Assembly: GCA_026391655.1 (NCBI GenBank)
Contig: JAPLDR010000076.1
Coordinates: forward strand, 7,820 to 47,184
DNA from: Bacteroidia bacterium
GTDB taxonomy: Bacteria > Bacteroidota > Bacteroidia > Bacteroidales > Prolixibacteraceae
DNA: 39,365 nt
Direction: 5' to 3'
The translations under genes and the position numbers were made by a program. The notes below the pieces were generated by a model. It saw nothing but the letters and a program-made list of their open reading frames with translations, did not search any database and had not been told where the DNA came from. Shown here one piece after another: positions 26,310 through 35,219 of this stretch (position 1 is the stretch's first letter; each line of letters starts with the position of its first letter).

Positions 26310-27008
26310 TTATTTGTTGGATTTAAACCAACCAATAAATTCATCTTTATGTCTGAGCCCAAGAGGGATTTCTACATTTATAAGTTGTACACGATTATTG
26401 CGAACCGATTTAATATGATTTAAAGGGATTATAAAGGAACGGTGAACTCGCATAAATTGATCGGAAGGCAATATTTCCATAATAGCTTTAAGGCTCATCA
26501 ATGTCAGGATAGGTTTGCTATCAATAACATGAATTTTAATAAAATCATCAAAACTTTCGATGTATTCGATCTCTTTTAATGGTATTTTAACAAGACTGTA
26601 CTCCGATCGCACATGGATAAATTTATCAGCGTTTTTTGAGTCACGGTTTAAAAATTCCTTATAATCTTTTGCTTTCGTAACAGCTTGTACGAAACGATTG
26701 TACTCTATAGGTTTAAGCAGGTAATCAATAGAATTCAGGTTGAATCCTTCAACTGCATATTTGCTATGGGCAGTCGTAAATATAACCATCGGATTTTGTT
26801 GAACTAATCTGTAAAAATTAATTCCTGATATATCAGGCATCTGAATGTCGAGAAACAAGAGATCGACAGCGAAATTCTTCAGATATTTTAAGGCATCAAG
26901 TGGATTGGTGTAGGTTTTTACTAAGTCTAAACCGTCTGTTCGTGAAGCATAATCAGTTAATAGTTCCAATGCAAGAGGTTCATCATCAATAGCGATACTT
27001 GTGATCAT
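26310..27008 (-). CDS. LytTR response regulator (pair 1)
   Basis: A 232-aa receiver-LytTR protein. Receiver: AIDDE, Asp54 in LFLDIQMPD, FTTAHSKYAVEGF and YLLKPI. LytTR: IEYIESFDDFIKIHV and FMRVHRSFIIPLNHI. Its ATG overlaps the stop of the upstream kinase gene by 4 bases, so the two are translationally coupled and very likely signal to each other. It is the last gene of the minus-strand pump/sensor block. Targets may include the 21-bp direct repeats upstream of tolC and of the second kinase gene. Confidence 0.93.
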   Translation of the reverse strand: MITSIAIDDEPLALELLTDYASRTDGLDLVKTYTNPLDALKYLKNFAVDLLFLDIQMPDISGINFYRLVQQNPMVIFTTAHSKYAVEGFNLNSIDYLLKPIEYNRFVQAVTKAKDYKEFLNRDSKNADKFIHVRSEYSLVKIPLKEIEYIESFDDFIKIHVIDSKPILTLMSLKAIMEILPSDQFMRVHRSFIIPLNHIKSVRNNRVQLINVEIPLGLRHKDEFIGWFKSNK

Positions 27009-28027
27009 ATTAAAACTACTTTTAGTTTTACTTCAAATGTTTTGTCAGTTTCGATTATTTGCAAAGTGTAGTTTTCCTTATAAATCATTTCAAGCCTTTT
27101 CCTGGTGTTTTCATTTCCTATGCCTGTTGATTCGTCATCTTGTGAAGTGATATTTAATTTATTGTTTTTAACCGAAAAGTATAACTCATCATTTGATACT
27201 GCAATTGTTATATCGATTAACATTGGCTCTACTGCACTGGTTCCATGCTTGAATGCATTTTCGACAAATGGAATTAATATAAAGGGCGAAATCTGCAACC
27301 CTTCCGGATTTCCCAATATATTGAAACAAATCTGATTGTTTTTTGCCATTCGTAAACGAAGAAGTTCAATATAATTTTCAATATATCCGATTTCTTTTTC
27401 AAGCGGAACAAAAGGGGCTTGTATATCTGAAATTACATAACGCATTAGTTTTGAAAGTTTCATGACGGCTTCAGCCGTTTGATACGACCGCATAGTTGCC
27501 AGGGTGTAGATAATATTCAACGTGTTGAACAGAAAATGTGGATTCACTTGCGCTTTAAGATATGAAAGCTCTGCATTTAGCTTCTCTTTTTCAATTTTGA
27601 TTTTTTCTTCTTCCGCTCTTTTCAATTCAGAATTCATTCTTAATCCCAGCGAAACAAATAATACTACGATAAAAATTGATATTGTTGGACGGAATTCCGG
27701 CGGCCTTGGATTGAAGTCATTAATATTTTGAATGTCAAATGAATATATGAAAATATTTGATATCAATAATATAGCAACCAGAGAGCCGATAACAGAAAAT
27801 ATATATATAGCTGTTTTCTTTTTCAGATAAAACTGTGGGATAAGTAAGTAATAATTGAAGTAATAGAATCCGATCAGAAGAAGGAAATTAATTGTTATTT
27901 GGGTAGAATCAAAGCTTTCTGATTTGGGAAAACCAGGAGGGGCGGGCGGGGAAAAAATTATTGGAAGCAGTAGCAGCCCGGTCCACACGAAGATTTGAAT
28001 AATTATTGATATTACTTTTTGTTTCAT
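27005..28027 (-). CDS. LytS-type sensor histidine kinase (pair 1)
   Basis: A 340-aa kinase with four membrane helices in the first 130 residues, a charged coiled-coil linker (ELKRAEEEKIKIEKEKLNAE), the His_kinase domain with phospho-His164 in QVNPHFLFNTLN, and an ATPase domain with FVENAFKHG and GIGNENTRKRL. The short extracellular loops give no sensing domain, so it probably reads a membrane signal or the state of the pump. It is coupled to the regulator gene that follows. The 40-nt conserved leader ends at its start codon. Confidence 0.92.
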   Translation of the reverse strand: MKQKVISIIIQIFVWTGLLLLPIIFSPPAPPGFPKSESFDSTQITINFLLLIGFYYFNYYLLIPQFYLKKKTAIYIFSVIGSLVAILLISNIFIYSFDIQNINDFNPRPPEFRPTISIFIVVLFVSLGLRMNSELKRAEEEKIKIEKEKLNAELSYLKAQVNPHFLFNTLNIIYTLATMRSYQTAEAVMKLSKLMRYVISDIQAPFVPLEKEIGYIENYIELLRLRMAKNNQICFNILGNPEGLQISPFILIPFVENAFKHGTSAVEPMLIDITIAVSNDELYFSVKNNKLNITSQDDESTGIGNENTRKRLEMIYKENYTLQIIETDKTFEVKLKVVLI

Positions 28028-28064
28028 CAGTTAACAACTTGTTTTTAAGTGGCCAGATGGAATT
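28025..28064 (-). promoter_or_regulatory. 40-nt conserved leader, copy before kinase 1
   Basis: The 40 bases ending at the kinase 1 start codon match 28907-28946 at 35 of 40 positions, including TGGCCAGATGGAATT on the plus strand. A second shared word, AATCATGCTCATTT, follows at 28133-28146. The rest of the gap (28065-28192) shows no gene. Confidence 0.7.
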
Positions 28065-28192
28065 AACTTCATTTCATTCCGTTGATCTACGATTCGCTTG
28101 AAGATTCTTGCCATTCCGGTTTGTGCCTCTGCAATCATGCTCATTTTATCTCAATATATTTATCTTTCGTGTGTTCCGGCTTTGTTGGATAT

Positions 28193-28909
28193 CTACAAAA
28201 AATTCTTATCCAGATACTCCTGAAATTTATCCTTGTACTGGTCGCTTACGGGAATGTAGATTTTACCAAAAATAATCCGGCTACGTTCGATGGTTTCAAT
28301 CTTGTCGAGGTTGACAATGAACGATCGATGTACACGCATAAATTTGTTTTCAGGTAATTTTTGCCCGAGTGATTTGATAGAATTAAGTGATAAAACGGGC
28401 TTGTCATCTCCGGATATAAAAACTTTAATATAGTCTTTTAATCCTTCAATGTAAAGTATATCATTGAAGTTAATACGTCTGATTTTATATTCCGATTTCA
28501 GAAACAGAAACTGGCTGTTCGCTTCAATCGAAGGCAATGCATTGGCCTCAAGTTCAAACTGCTTACGCGCTTTGCCGGCCGCCTTCAGAAATTCCTCGTA
28601 GCTGAATGGTTTCAACAGGTAATCGATAGCATTCAATTTAAAACCTTCGAGCGCGTATTTCTCATAGGCCGTAGTAAAGATGACTTTTGGGGCTTGTTCA
28701 AGCGTGCGGATAAATTCAATTCCGGTTAAATCGGGCATCTGAATGTCAACAAATATCAGATCAGCTACTTGCGTTGAAAGAAAATCAATGGCATCAAGTG
28801 GATTGTCGAATGAACCTACAAGTTCCAGAAATGGAGTTTTGCTGATATAATCATTCACCAGCCGGAGGGCAAGCGGTTCATCGTCGATAGCAATGGTTTT
28901 TAGCTTCAT
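28193..28909 (-). CDS. LytTR response regulator (pair 2)
   Basis: A 238-aa receiver-LytTR protein. Receiver: AIDDEPLALRLVNDY, Asp55 in IFVDIQMPDLTG, FTTAYEKYALEGFKLNAIDY, LLKPFSYEEF. LytTR: ILYIEGLKDYIKVFI and FMRVHRSFIVNLDKI. It resembles the pair 1 regulator throughout, suggesting duplication. It lies 88 bases after kinase 2, with the 40-nt conserved leader ending at its start codon. Confidence 0.93.
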   Translation of the reverse strand: MKLKTIAIDDEPLALRLVNDYISKTPFLELVGSFDNPLDAIDFLSTQVADLIFVDIQMPDLTGIEFIRTLEQAPKVIFTTAYEKYALEGFKLNAIDYLLKPFSYEEFLKAAGKARKQFELEANALPSIEANSQFLFLKSEYKIRRINFNDILYIEGLKDYIKVFISGDDKPVLSLNSIKSLGQKLPENKFMRVHRSFIVNLDKIETIERSRIIFGKIYIPVSDQYKDKFQEYLDKNFL

Positions 28910-28946
28910 CTGTTAATAATTTGTTTTTTAATGGCCAGATGGAATT
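28907..28946 (-). promoter_or_regulatory. 40-nt conserved leader, copy before regulator 2
   Basis: Matches 28025-28064 at 35 of 40 positions and likewise ends at a start codon. AATCATGCTCATTT also recurs here (28985-28998), touching the kinase 2 stop. Conservation in untranslated sequence, before two unrelated gene types, points to a regulatory or translational role. Confidence 0.7.
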
Positions 28947-28997
28947 CGCATGAAGTTTATTATCATTTAGATTTGTGTTTGTGAAATCATGCTCATT

Positions 28998-30089
28998 TCA
29001 TACCTGCAATTTCTTTTTTTGAATTGAAAGATTAACGCGGAAAATTGTCTCATCTTGCTCAATTTTCAATTCGTGATTGTCCGGGAACAGGAGCCCTAAA
29101 CGTTTTTGCACATTTTCGAGACCGATGCCCGAATGTTGGAGATCTCCGGTCTGACTGCTTTTCCCAATACTGTTTTCTGCACTAAAACTGATTTGATCGT
29201 TTTCAATTTTCATCCGAATATTGATGAATGAACGATCGCGATAGCTGACGCCGTGTTTAAACGCATTTTCAATAAACGGTACGAAAAGCAGCGGGGGAAC
29301 TGAAAAGTCGGAAAATTCTTTGGGAAAATCGATCTGCAATTCCACCCTGGAACTCAGCCGTAACTTCATCAGGTCGATGTAATTGTTCATAAAATCAATT
29401 TCGTGGCTCATCATTGTCACTCCATGTTCTGATTCATAAAGCAGATAACGCATTAGTTTCGATAATTTTAGGACCGATTCCTGGGCTGTTGGTCCATCGA
29501 TACCGATAAGTGAGTAGATATTATTTAGTGTATTAAAGAAAAAGTGCGGGCTTATCTGATTTTTTAGGAATGCCAATTCTGAGTTGAGTTTTTCTTTCTC
29601 TAATTCCTTTTGCTTCTTTTCGGTTTGGTTCAATTTTTCCATTACACCAAGTCCCATAGCAAAACCTGAAACAAGTATTGAGGACAGAATATGGTTGAAG
29701 AACCCAAATACTTTAAATGGTGGTGTTGTATTTTCACCCGTAACCTTCTTAAAAGCTTCCATAAATTTTGCATCCCGAACAGGATCACTAAGGATATTGT
29801 CGTTAATGAAACTGGTCAGCAAATAGGTTGAAAGGATCAGACCTAACAGGATAATGAGGTAAGTCGCCTTTTTATCCTGAAGAAAGAATCTGGGAACCAA
29901 CCAAAGATACCCCACATAAAAAATGAACACCGCTGAAAAAGTATGCACATAAAACTGGTACAAACGGTGCTGATCGCCACCACCAAAGGCATAGTTAAGG
30001 TAAAGCGGGATAAAAATAACGATAATCCAGGCAATTGCATGGAGTGTTATTTTGATCTTTTTATCGGGTATTGATATGGACTTGAACAT
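28998..30089 (-). CDS. LytS-type sensor histidine kinase (pair 2)
   Basis: A 363-aa kinase with four membrane helices, a loop of about 40 residues between helices 3 and 4 (SDPVRDAKFMEAFKKVTGEN), a coiled-coil linker (KLNQTEKKQKELEKEKLNSE), phospho-His182 in QISPHFFFNTLNN, and an ATPase domain with PFIENAFKHG and GIGLENVQKRL. It most likely phosphorylates the regulator encoded next. It lies 229 bases downstream of the ABC permease, and that gap holds a six-copy 21-bp repeat array, so it may have its own regulated promoter. Confidence 0.92.
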   Translation of the reverse strand: MFKSISIPDKKIKITLHAIAWIIVIFIPLYLNYAFGGGDQHRLYQFYVHTFSAVFIFYVGYLWLVPRFFLQDKKATYLIILLGLILSTYLLTSFINDNILSDPVRDAKFMEAFKKVTGENTTPPFKVFGFFNHILSSILVSGFAMGLGVMEKLNQTEKKQKELEKEKLNSELAFLKNQISPHFFFNTLNNIYSLIGIDGPTAQESVLKLSKLMRYLLYESEHGVTMMSHEIDFMNNYIDLMKLRLSSRVELQIDFPKEFSDFSVPPLLFVPFIENAFKHGVSYRDRSFINIRMKIENDQISFSAENSIGKSSQTGDLQHSGIGLENVQKRLGLLFPDNHELKIEQDETIFRVNLSIQKKKLQV

Positions 30090-30170
30090 ATGAATGTCAT
30101 TTTTCTCAAAGATAATTGTTTTGTGGTTTAATATTCCTAAGAAAGGTTCATAAACCCATATAGCAATGTT

Positions 30171-30295
30171 GAATTCGCATTTCGAAAAACTGAATTTGTC
30201 GTTTTCAACATTGGATTTGCCTTTTCCATCAATGGATTTGCCGTTTTCGAAATCGAATTCGGCAACTCATCAATGGATTCGGCATTTCCTTCTAC
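30171..30295. repeat. Six-copy tandem array with 21-bp period upstream of kinase 2
   Basis: Units begin at 30171, 30192, 30213, 30234, 30255 and 30275 (one unit is 20 bp). They share GRATTYG at the start and usually a CRTTTYC-like word after it, for example GAATTTGTCGTTTTC and GGATTTGCCGTTTTC. The array lies about 80-205 bases upstream of the kinase 2 start. A 21-bp period equals two DNA turns, the spacing known for paired LytTR half-sites. Confidence 0.8.
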
Positions 30296-30318
30296 TACTA
30301 TTTACTAATTAAACTAAT

Positions 30319-31539
30319 CTATTCGTAACGTAAGGCATCAATCGGATTGAGGCTTGCAGCTTTCTTTGCCGGATACCAACCGAAGAAAATTCCGATGGCA
30401 GAGCAAACGAGAAATGAAAGCACTACCGATTGTGTCATAATCACTACGGGCCACCCCATAAGAGAACCAATAATCGCGCTGACCAGATAACCGAGCAATA
30501 TCCCGATGACTCCTCCGGAAACGCTTAACATGGTTGACTCGATAAGAAATTGCATCAGAATGTCGCGACCTTTACCGCCAATTGACATCCGCAAACCGAT
30601 TTCACGGGTACGTTCAGTAACCGATACATACATGATATTCATAATTCCGATACCGCCTACGAGTAATGCGATTCCGGCGATAGCACCCAGCAATGTAGTC
30701 AGGATGTCGCTGATGGAAGTAAATGTTTTTACCAGCTCCGATTGCGACATCACCCTAAAATCGTCGTCCGTTGGTTTGCTGATTTTGTGCTGTTTGCGCA
30801 TCACATTTGTCAGTTGGGTGATTGCCTCTTCGGTTTTGTCTTCGCTAATAGCCGAGGTATATATTCCAGTAATAAAGTCGATAGCCAGAAAACGGCGTTG
30901 AACTGTAGTATATGGAGCAATCAGTATATCGTCCTGATCCTGACCAAAAGAGTTTTGGCCTTTTTCGCTCAATACACCAATGATTTTCATCGGAATTTCT
31001 TTAAACCGGATGGTCTGACCGATAGGATCGGCTCCCTTGGGGAAAATATTTTCGACAACTGTTTTGCCGATCAGGCAAACCTTTGCCAGACTGGCAATCT
31101 CGCGGTCAGTAAATAGACGTCCGCTCTCGACTTCAAACTTTTTAATTCCCAGATATAAGGTATTTCCGCCATAAAGGGAAGTTGGCCAGTTGAGATTGCC
31201 GAATACGGCCTGTCCACTGGACCTTACTTCAGGAGAAACGGCAATAATATCCGAACATTGTTGCCGGATGGCTTCAACATCAGCCATCTTAAGTGTCTGG
31301 CTGCCCGAATTTCCCATCATTACTCCACCGCGCTGTTGCGAACCCGGCATAATGAAAATCAGGTTGGAACCCATGCTTGACATTTGATCCTGAATGCTCT
31401 TTTTCGATCCCTGGCCGATAGCCAACATTGCAATTACTGAGGCAACGCCGATAATGATGCCAAGCATAGTAAGAAATGCCCTGAATTTATTGCGCATCAG
31501 TGCATTCTTTGCAATTTTTATCAGATTGATGTAGTTCAT
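30319..31539 (-). CDS. MacB-like ABC transporter permease
   Basis: A 406-aa permease of the type VII ABC (MacB/FtsX) fold: N-terminal helix (FRAFLTMLGIIIGVASVIAML), a large periplasmic MacB_PCD domain (about 45-270), then three helices including GIALLVGGIGIMNIMYVSVT, followed by the conserved ERTREIGLRMSIG coupling segment. Unlike E. coli MacB, the ATPase is a separate gene 12 bases upstream. With adaptor and TolC protein it should form a tripartite machine that expels substrates from the periplasm. The substrate (drug, peptide or glycolipid) is unknown. Confidence 0.93.
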   Translation of the reverse strand: MNYINLIKIAKNALMRNKFRAFLTMLGIIIGVASVIAMLAIGQGSKKSIQDQMSSMGSNLIFIMPGSQQRGGVMMGNSGSQTLKMADVEAIRQQCSDIIAVSPEVRSSGQAVFGNLNWPTSLYGGNTLYLGIKKFEVESGRLFTDREIASLAKVCLIGKTVVENIFPKGADPIGQTIRFKEIPMKIIGVLSEKGQNSFGQDQDDILIAPYTTVQRRFLAIDFITGIYTSAISEDKTEEAITQLTNVMRKQHKISKPTDDDFRVMSQSELVKTFTSISDILTTLLGAIAGIALLVGGIGIMNIMYVSVTERTREIGLRMSIGGKGRDILMQFLIESTMLSVSGGVIGILLGYLVSAIIGSLMGWPVVIMTQSVVLSFLVCSAIGIFFGWYPAKKAASLNPIDALRYE

Positions 31540-31551
31540 TTTTTTAAAATT

Positions 31552-32304
31552 TTAATTCTCATGATCTCCAATGGGAAGCGATTTCAGTAAATCGGACGCC
31601 AACACTTTTTCGTTGACTAGTAATTCTTTGATAACCAGTCCGTCGCGGAAGATAATGTTCCTCGAAGTGAGTCTGGCAATATCAGGTTCGTGAGTTACAA
31701 AAACAATGGTTTTCCCTTCATCAGTATTCAGCCGCTGAAAGAGTTCCAAGATTTCGAAGGAAGTACGGGTATCGAGGTTTCCGGTAGCCTCATCAGCAAG
31801 GATAACCACCGGATCGTTTACGAGAGAACGAGCAATGGCCACGCGCTGCTGTTGTCCGCCCGAAAGCTGATTCGGCATGTGGTGCATCCTGTCGGCTAAT
31901 CCGACCGCCTCGAGGGCCGCGATAGCTCGCTCTTTACGTTCTCTGGAGTTTACACTGCTATTGTAAAACAAAGGCAATTCAACGTTTTCGAGTGCCGAGG
32001 TTCGCGACAACAGGTTGTACGACTGGAATACAAAACCCAACTTGTGATTACGCAGTTCGGCTAACTCATTTTTGTTCAGTTCCGAAATGCTTATTCCATC
32101 GAGTTTGTAAGAGCCGCTTGTTGGTTTATCAAGACAACCCAGAATATTCAGCATGGTTGATTTGCCCGATCCGCTTGCTCCCATTATGGCGACAAACTCG
32201 CCTTTCCTGATTTGGATATTGACTCCTTTCAGCGCGCGAACAGTAACGTCACCCACGTAAAAATCCTTTTTCAGATTATCGACTTCTATAATTAAGTGGT
32301 TCAT
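31552..32304 (-). CDS. ABC transporter ATPase, MacB/LolD type
   Basis: A 250-aa nucleotide-binding subunit with Walker A (GASGSGKST, 42-50), Q-loop ([10 protein letters not shown]), signature LSGGQQQR (146-153), Walker [14 protein letters not shown] (Asp170, Glu171) and the switch His in VFVTHEPD. The usual 220-residue module carries about 25 extra C-terminal residues. It powers the permease encoded 12 bases downstream. The adaptor gene lies 10 bases upstream, giving a tight operon. Confidence 0.95.
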   Translation of the reverse strand: MNHLIIEVDNLKKDFYVGDVTVRALKGVNIQIRKGEFVAIMGASGSGKSTMLNILGCLDKPTSGSYKLDGISISELNKNELAELRNHKLGFVFQSYNLLSRTSALENVELPLFYNSSVNSRERKERAIAALEAVGLADRMHHMPNQLSGGQQQRVAIARSLVNDPVVILADEATGNLDTRTSFEILELFQRLNTDEGKTIVFVTHEPDIARLTSRNIIFRDGLVIKELLVNEKVLASDLLKSLPIGDHEN

Positions 32305-32314
32305 TTTTTTTGCT

Positions 32315-33532
32315 TTATCTTTTTTGTCCTGGACGTTGAGGCATAAACGGGCTCTTAGATGCTGTCTTTTTTTCGACAGTAGCTTTTTCAGCGGTCATGG
32401 ATAGAATAATCTCATCACCTTCATTCAGTCCTGAAACCAGTTCATAGTTAATGCCATCGTTGCTTCCAATTTTTACTTCATTTTTTTGAATGACACCACC
32501 ATTTTTTGTCCAGATGAAATTCAGGTCTTTTTGTGAAGGATCAATCTTTTGAATTTTGGGCACCATCTTTTTAATGTCTTCTACAGGTACGGTTTTGAGG
32601 TATGCCGAATAGATCACTTCGTCGGGTGTAAACCGAAGCGCTTTTCCTGGTACAATCGTTATATCCTTTTTCTCATTTACAAATATGGTGATACTAGCAG
32701 TCATACCCGGCATCAGTTTCAATTCAGGATTAGATGCCTGAACAATAACGGTATAGGTCACTACATTCGAAGTCACCACAGGTTGCATTCTGATTTCAGT
32801 TACAGAACCGGCAAATTTCAGATCGGGATAGGCATCCACGGTAAATTGCACACGCTGATTCATACTGATCTGGCCGATATCAGCTTCGTCTACCTTAGCT
32901 TCAACGCGCATCTGCGTCAAATCGTTGGCAATCGAGAACAGCGTTGGAGTATTGAAGCTGGCAGCTACAGTTTGGCCTTCGTCAACTGCCCGGTTGAGAA
33001 TAATACCATCGATTGGTGAGTAAATCCGGGCATATGAGAGATTAATCTTGTTTTTATCGTACACCGATTTGGCGCTGCTTAATGATGCCAATGCATTGTT
33101 GTAATTATACTCGGCCAAATCAAAATCGGATTGAGCAATTAGTTTTTTTCCGATTAAAACTTGAAAACGATCGTAAGTTGCCTTCTGATATTTAACCTGA
33201 GCATCAGCCTGGTCCACTGAAGCTTTTGACTGTTGTAGCTGTGCCAGCAAAGGAGTCTCGTCGATTTGGGCCAACAATTGACCTTTCTTTACCTGCGAAT
33301 TGAAATCAACAAAAATTTTCTCTATAACGCCCGAAACCTGCGTTCCGACAGCCACCGTTTTGATGGCTTCAATTGTTCCGGTTGCCGTTATGGTATTACT
33401 TATGGTTCCTTTGCCGATTTTCGCTGTTTCGAATGCAAATATCTGTTCAGCACTTTGAAACGATCTGAATCCGAAATAGCCAGCTATGAGAATGACTACA
33501 GCCGATCCGATGTATAAAATTTTCTTTTTCAT
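32315..33532 (-). CDS. MacA-like periplasmic adaptor (HlyD/RND membrane-fusion family)
   Basis: A 405-aa adaptor anchored by an N-terminal helix (ILYIGSAVVILIAGYFGF). The split lipoyl domain (GTIEAIKTVAVGTQVSGVIE, then ARIYSPIDGIILNRAVDEGQ) encloses an alpha-helical hairpin (about 95-165), followed by beta-barrel (VDAYPDLKFAGSVTEIRMQP) and membrane-proximal domains. A segment (KKMVPKIQKIDPSQKDLNFI) is inserted before the last domain. It should bridge the ABC permease to TolC. The C-terminus is basic and proline-rich (PFMPQRPGQKR). Confidence 0.94.
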   Translation of the reverse strand: MKKKILYIGSAVVILIAGYFGFRSFQSAEQIFAFETAKIGKGTISNTITATGTIEAIKTVAVGTQVSGVIEKIFVDFNSQVKKGQLLAQIDETPLLAQLQQSKASVDQADAQVKYQKATYDRFQVLIGKKLIAQSDFDLAEYNYNNALASLSSAKSVYDKNKINLSYARIYSPIDGIILNRAVDEGQTVAASFNTPTLFSIANDLTQMRVEAKVDEADIGQISMNQRVQFTVDAYPDLKFAGSVTEIRMQPVVTSNVVTYTVIVQASNPELKLMPGMTASITIFVNEKKDITIVPGKALRFTPDEVIYSAYLKTVPVEDIKKMVPKIQKIDPSQKDLNFIWTKNGGVIQKNEVKIGSNDGINYELVSGLNEGDEIILSMTAEKATVEKKTASKSPFMPQRPGQKR

Positions 33533-33577
33533 GGTAACTATTTTTTTAATTTATTTCTTTAAATATCTATTTTATGT

Positions 33578-34906
33578 TTATAGTGTCAATGGAATACCTT
33601 TGTAAAAATCAAGCACCTTATAACTGAAAATCAGGTTGAATTTTGATTGCAGCAACTTGCTTTCAGAAGTGATTAAGCTGGTTTTCTGAACCAGAAAATC
33701 GACTGAATTAAGCAATCCGACTTTGAATTTTTCGTTTGTCACATCATACGATTCCTGTGATGATTGCTTTTGTTCGAGACTTGCATTGTATTGGCTTTGT
33801 GCCGATACCACATTTACACAAGCCTGCTCGATTTCTTTGCGAAGTTGGTTTTTTGTATTGACCACATCGAGCTCGGCATTGGTTACAGCAATATTGGCAA
33901 TTCCAACATTCGTCTTTACCTGTTTTTTCTGAAAAATTGGAATTGAAAGTGATAGTCCAACCGATGGGTTAATTTTATCAGATAGCTGAGTGGTATACCC
34001 GGAACCAGTGTTCAGACTTGAGTAACCACTTGATAATCCGGCATTCATCGAAATAATTGGTAGAAAATCAGCTTTGGCTATTTTCACATTAAGGGCTGTG
34101 CTTTCTTTGGTCAGTTCAATATTTTTTATTTCAGGCTTTATACCAAGAGCAAGATTGTAAATTTCCTGGGCATTGGGTGGAACAGATTCTGCCAGTAAAC
34201 TTTCGAGATTTGGCGAACTGATTGCAAAATTCGGATCAACCGGCAATTCCATTAGTTGTTCCAGGGTAACATTGTCGATAGCTAACTGGCTTTGAGCAGT
34301 TGCCAGGGTTGATTTTTCACTTGACAGTTCTGACTTGATCTGTAAATAGTCTGAAGACGAAATGGCTCCAAGATCCATCCGCTCTTTAGCTAAAGTCAGC
34401 TGTTCGGTGGTTGATTCGATTTGCTTTTCGGCATTTTTTACGTTTTCGTAAGCGTACAACACCTGCAAATAAGCGTTGAGGATATTTAAGCCGACTGACT
34501 CTTTTACTGACTCGGAATAATACTTACCACTTTGAAGGTTAAGCTCGGCTTGTTTTATCCGGGTGTTGAGCTTATCGCCATTATAAAGCGAAACATTAGT
34601 ACTGAGACCAACATTGGTGCTGTTCGAACCATTGCTGCTTCCGTACTGACCGGTTGACGAATCGAATCCCTTGTACCAGTTAAAATTCTCGCTTACCGAT
34701 GCATTCACAGAAGGTAAACGGTTCGATTTTGCCTGATCGGAATAAAGCTGATTTTGATTACTGGTCAGGTCTGACTTCTGTACCTGGACGTTTTTGCTTA
34801 ATGCATAGTTAATACACTCCTCCAGTTTCCAGGTTTTTCCCTGTGCCCGGCCTTCGAATCCAGCGAAGATCATCAAAATTCCGGTAATTAATAAACTTGT
34901 TTTCAT
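33578..34906 (-). CDS. TolC-family outer-membrane efflux protein
   Basis: A 442-aa protein with signal peptide (LLITGILMIFAGFEGRAQG) and two OEP repeats of long coiled-coil helices. It has the typical opening KTWKLEECINYALSKNVQVQ and strand segments ASVSENFNWYKGFD and SMNAGLSSGYSSLN. It trimerises into the outer-membrane duct of the MacAB-type pump. It is the first gene of the minus-strand operon, 45 bases before the adaptor gene. Two 21-bp direct repeats upstream suggest control by the LytTR regulators encoded downstream in the same block. Confidence 0.94.
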   Translation of the reverse strand: MKTSLLITGILMIFAGFEGRAQGKTWKLEECINYALSKNVQVQKSDLTSNQNQLYSDQAKSNRLPSVNASVSENFNWYKGFDSSTGQYGSSNGSNSTNVGLSTNVSLYNGDKLNTRIKQAELNLQSGKYYSESVKESVGLNILNAYLQVLYAYENVKNAEKQIESTTEQLTLAKERMDLGAISSSDYLQIKSELSSEKSTLATAQSQLAIDNVTLEQLMELPVDPNFAISSPNLESLLAESVPPNAQEIYNLALGIKPEIKNIELTKESTALNVKIAKADFLPIISMNAGLSSGYSSLNTGSGYTTQLSDKINPSVGLSLSIPIFQKKQVKTNVGIANIAVTNAELDVVNTKNQLRKEIEQACVNVVSAQSQYNASLEQKQSSQESYDVTNEKFKVGLLNSVDFLVQKTSLITSESKLLQSKFNLIFSYKVLDFYKGIPLTL

Positions 34907-34967
34907 AACTTCTATTGCTAATTTGAACCGAAACTATATCCGAATCAGTATCTTAAAAAATGCAATA

Positions 34968-35009
34968 GACGTTTGGGCTGATTTTATCGACGTATGAGCT
35001 GATTTTATA
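34968..35009. promoter_or_regulatory. Two-copy 21-bp direct repeat upstream of tolC
   Basis: Copy 1 (34968-34988) and copy 2 (34989-35009) match at 18 of 21 positions and begin GACGTTTGG and GACGTATGA. The first word fits 8 of 9 positions of the published LytTR site form [TA][AC][CA]GTTN[AG][TG], the second 6 of 9, at the 21-bp spacing known for such sites. It lies about 60-100 bases before the tolC start, suitable for an activator site. Confidence 0.65.
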
Positions 35010-35033
35010 GCAGTAGCAGGTGAATGGATTCAG

Positions 35034-35189
35034 GTGAACAAGTCAAAAGTGACAGTTTATTTGGGATATAGCACAGCCGATTATTTAGACAGTCAGCCTC
35101 AAAATTTTTCCCGTATTGTGCATGACTATTCTGGCGAAAGGAAGGGGTTTGTTATTTGGAAAGATTTAGTTGAAGAAATTTTAATGTAA
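35034..35189 (+). other. Possible short gene remnant (51 codons)
   Basis: A GTG-started reading frame (KVTVYLGYSTADYLDSQPQN, then FSRIVHDYSGERKGFVIWKD) ends at TAA 35189. It has protein-like composition and is open upstream to about 34998, but has no good start or promoter and I do not recognise it. It may be a decayed 3' end of a gene. The rest of 34907-35219 holds the 21-bp repeats and nothing else I can identify. Confidence 0.2.
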
Positions 35190-35219
35190 GTTTCACATCA
35201 TCAATCTTATTAAAGATAT

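Noticed and set aside
30171-30295. CRISPR-like appearance of the 21-bp array
   Set aside because: Units are directly adjacent with no spacers, diverge from each other, and no cas genes are present.
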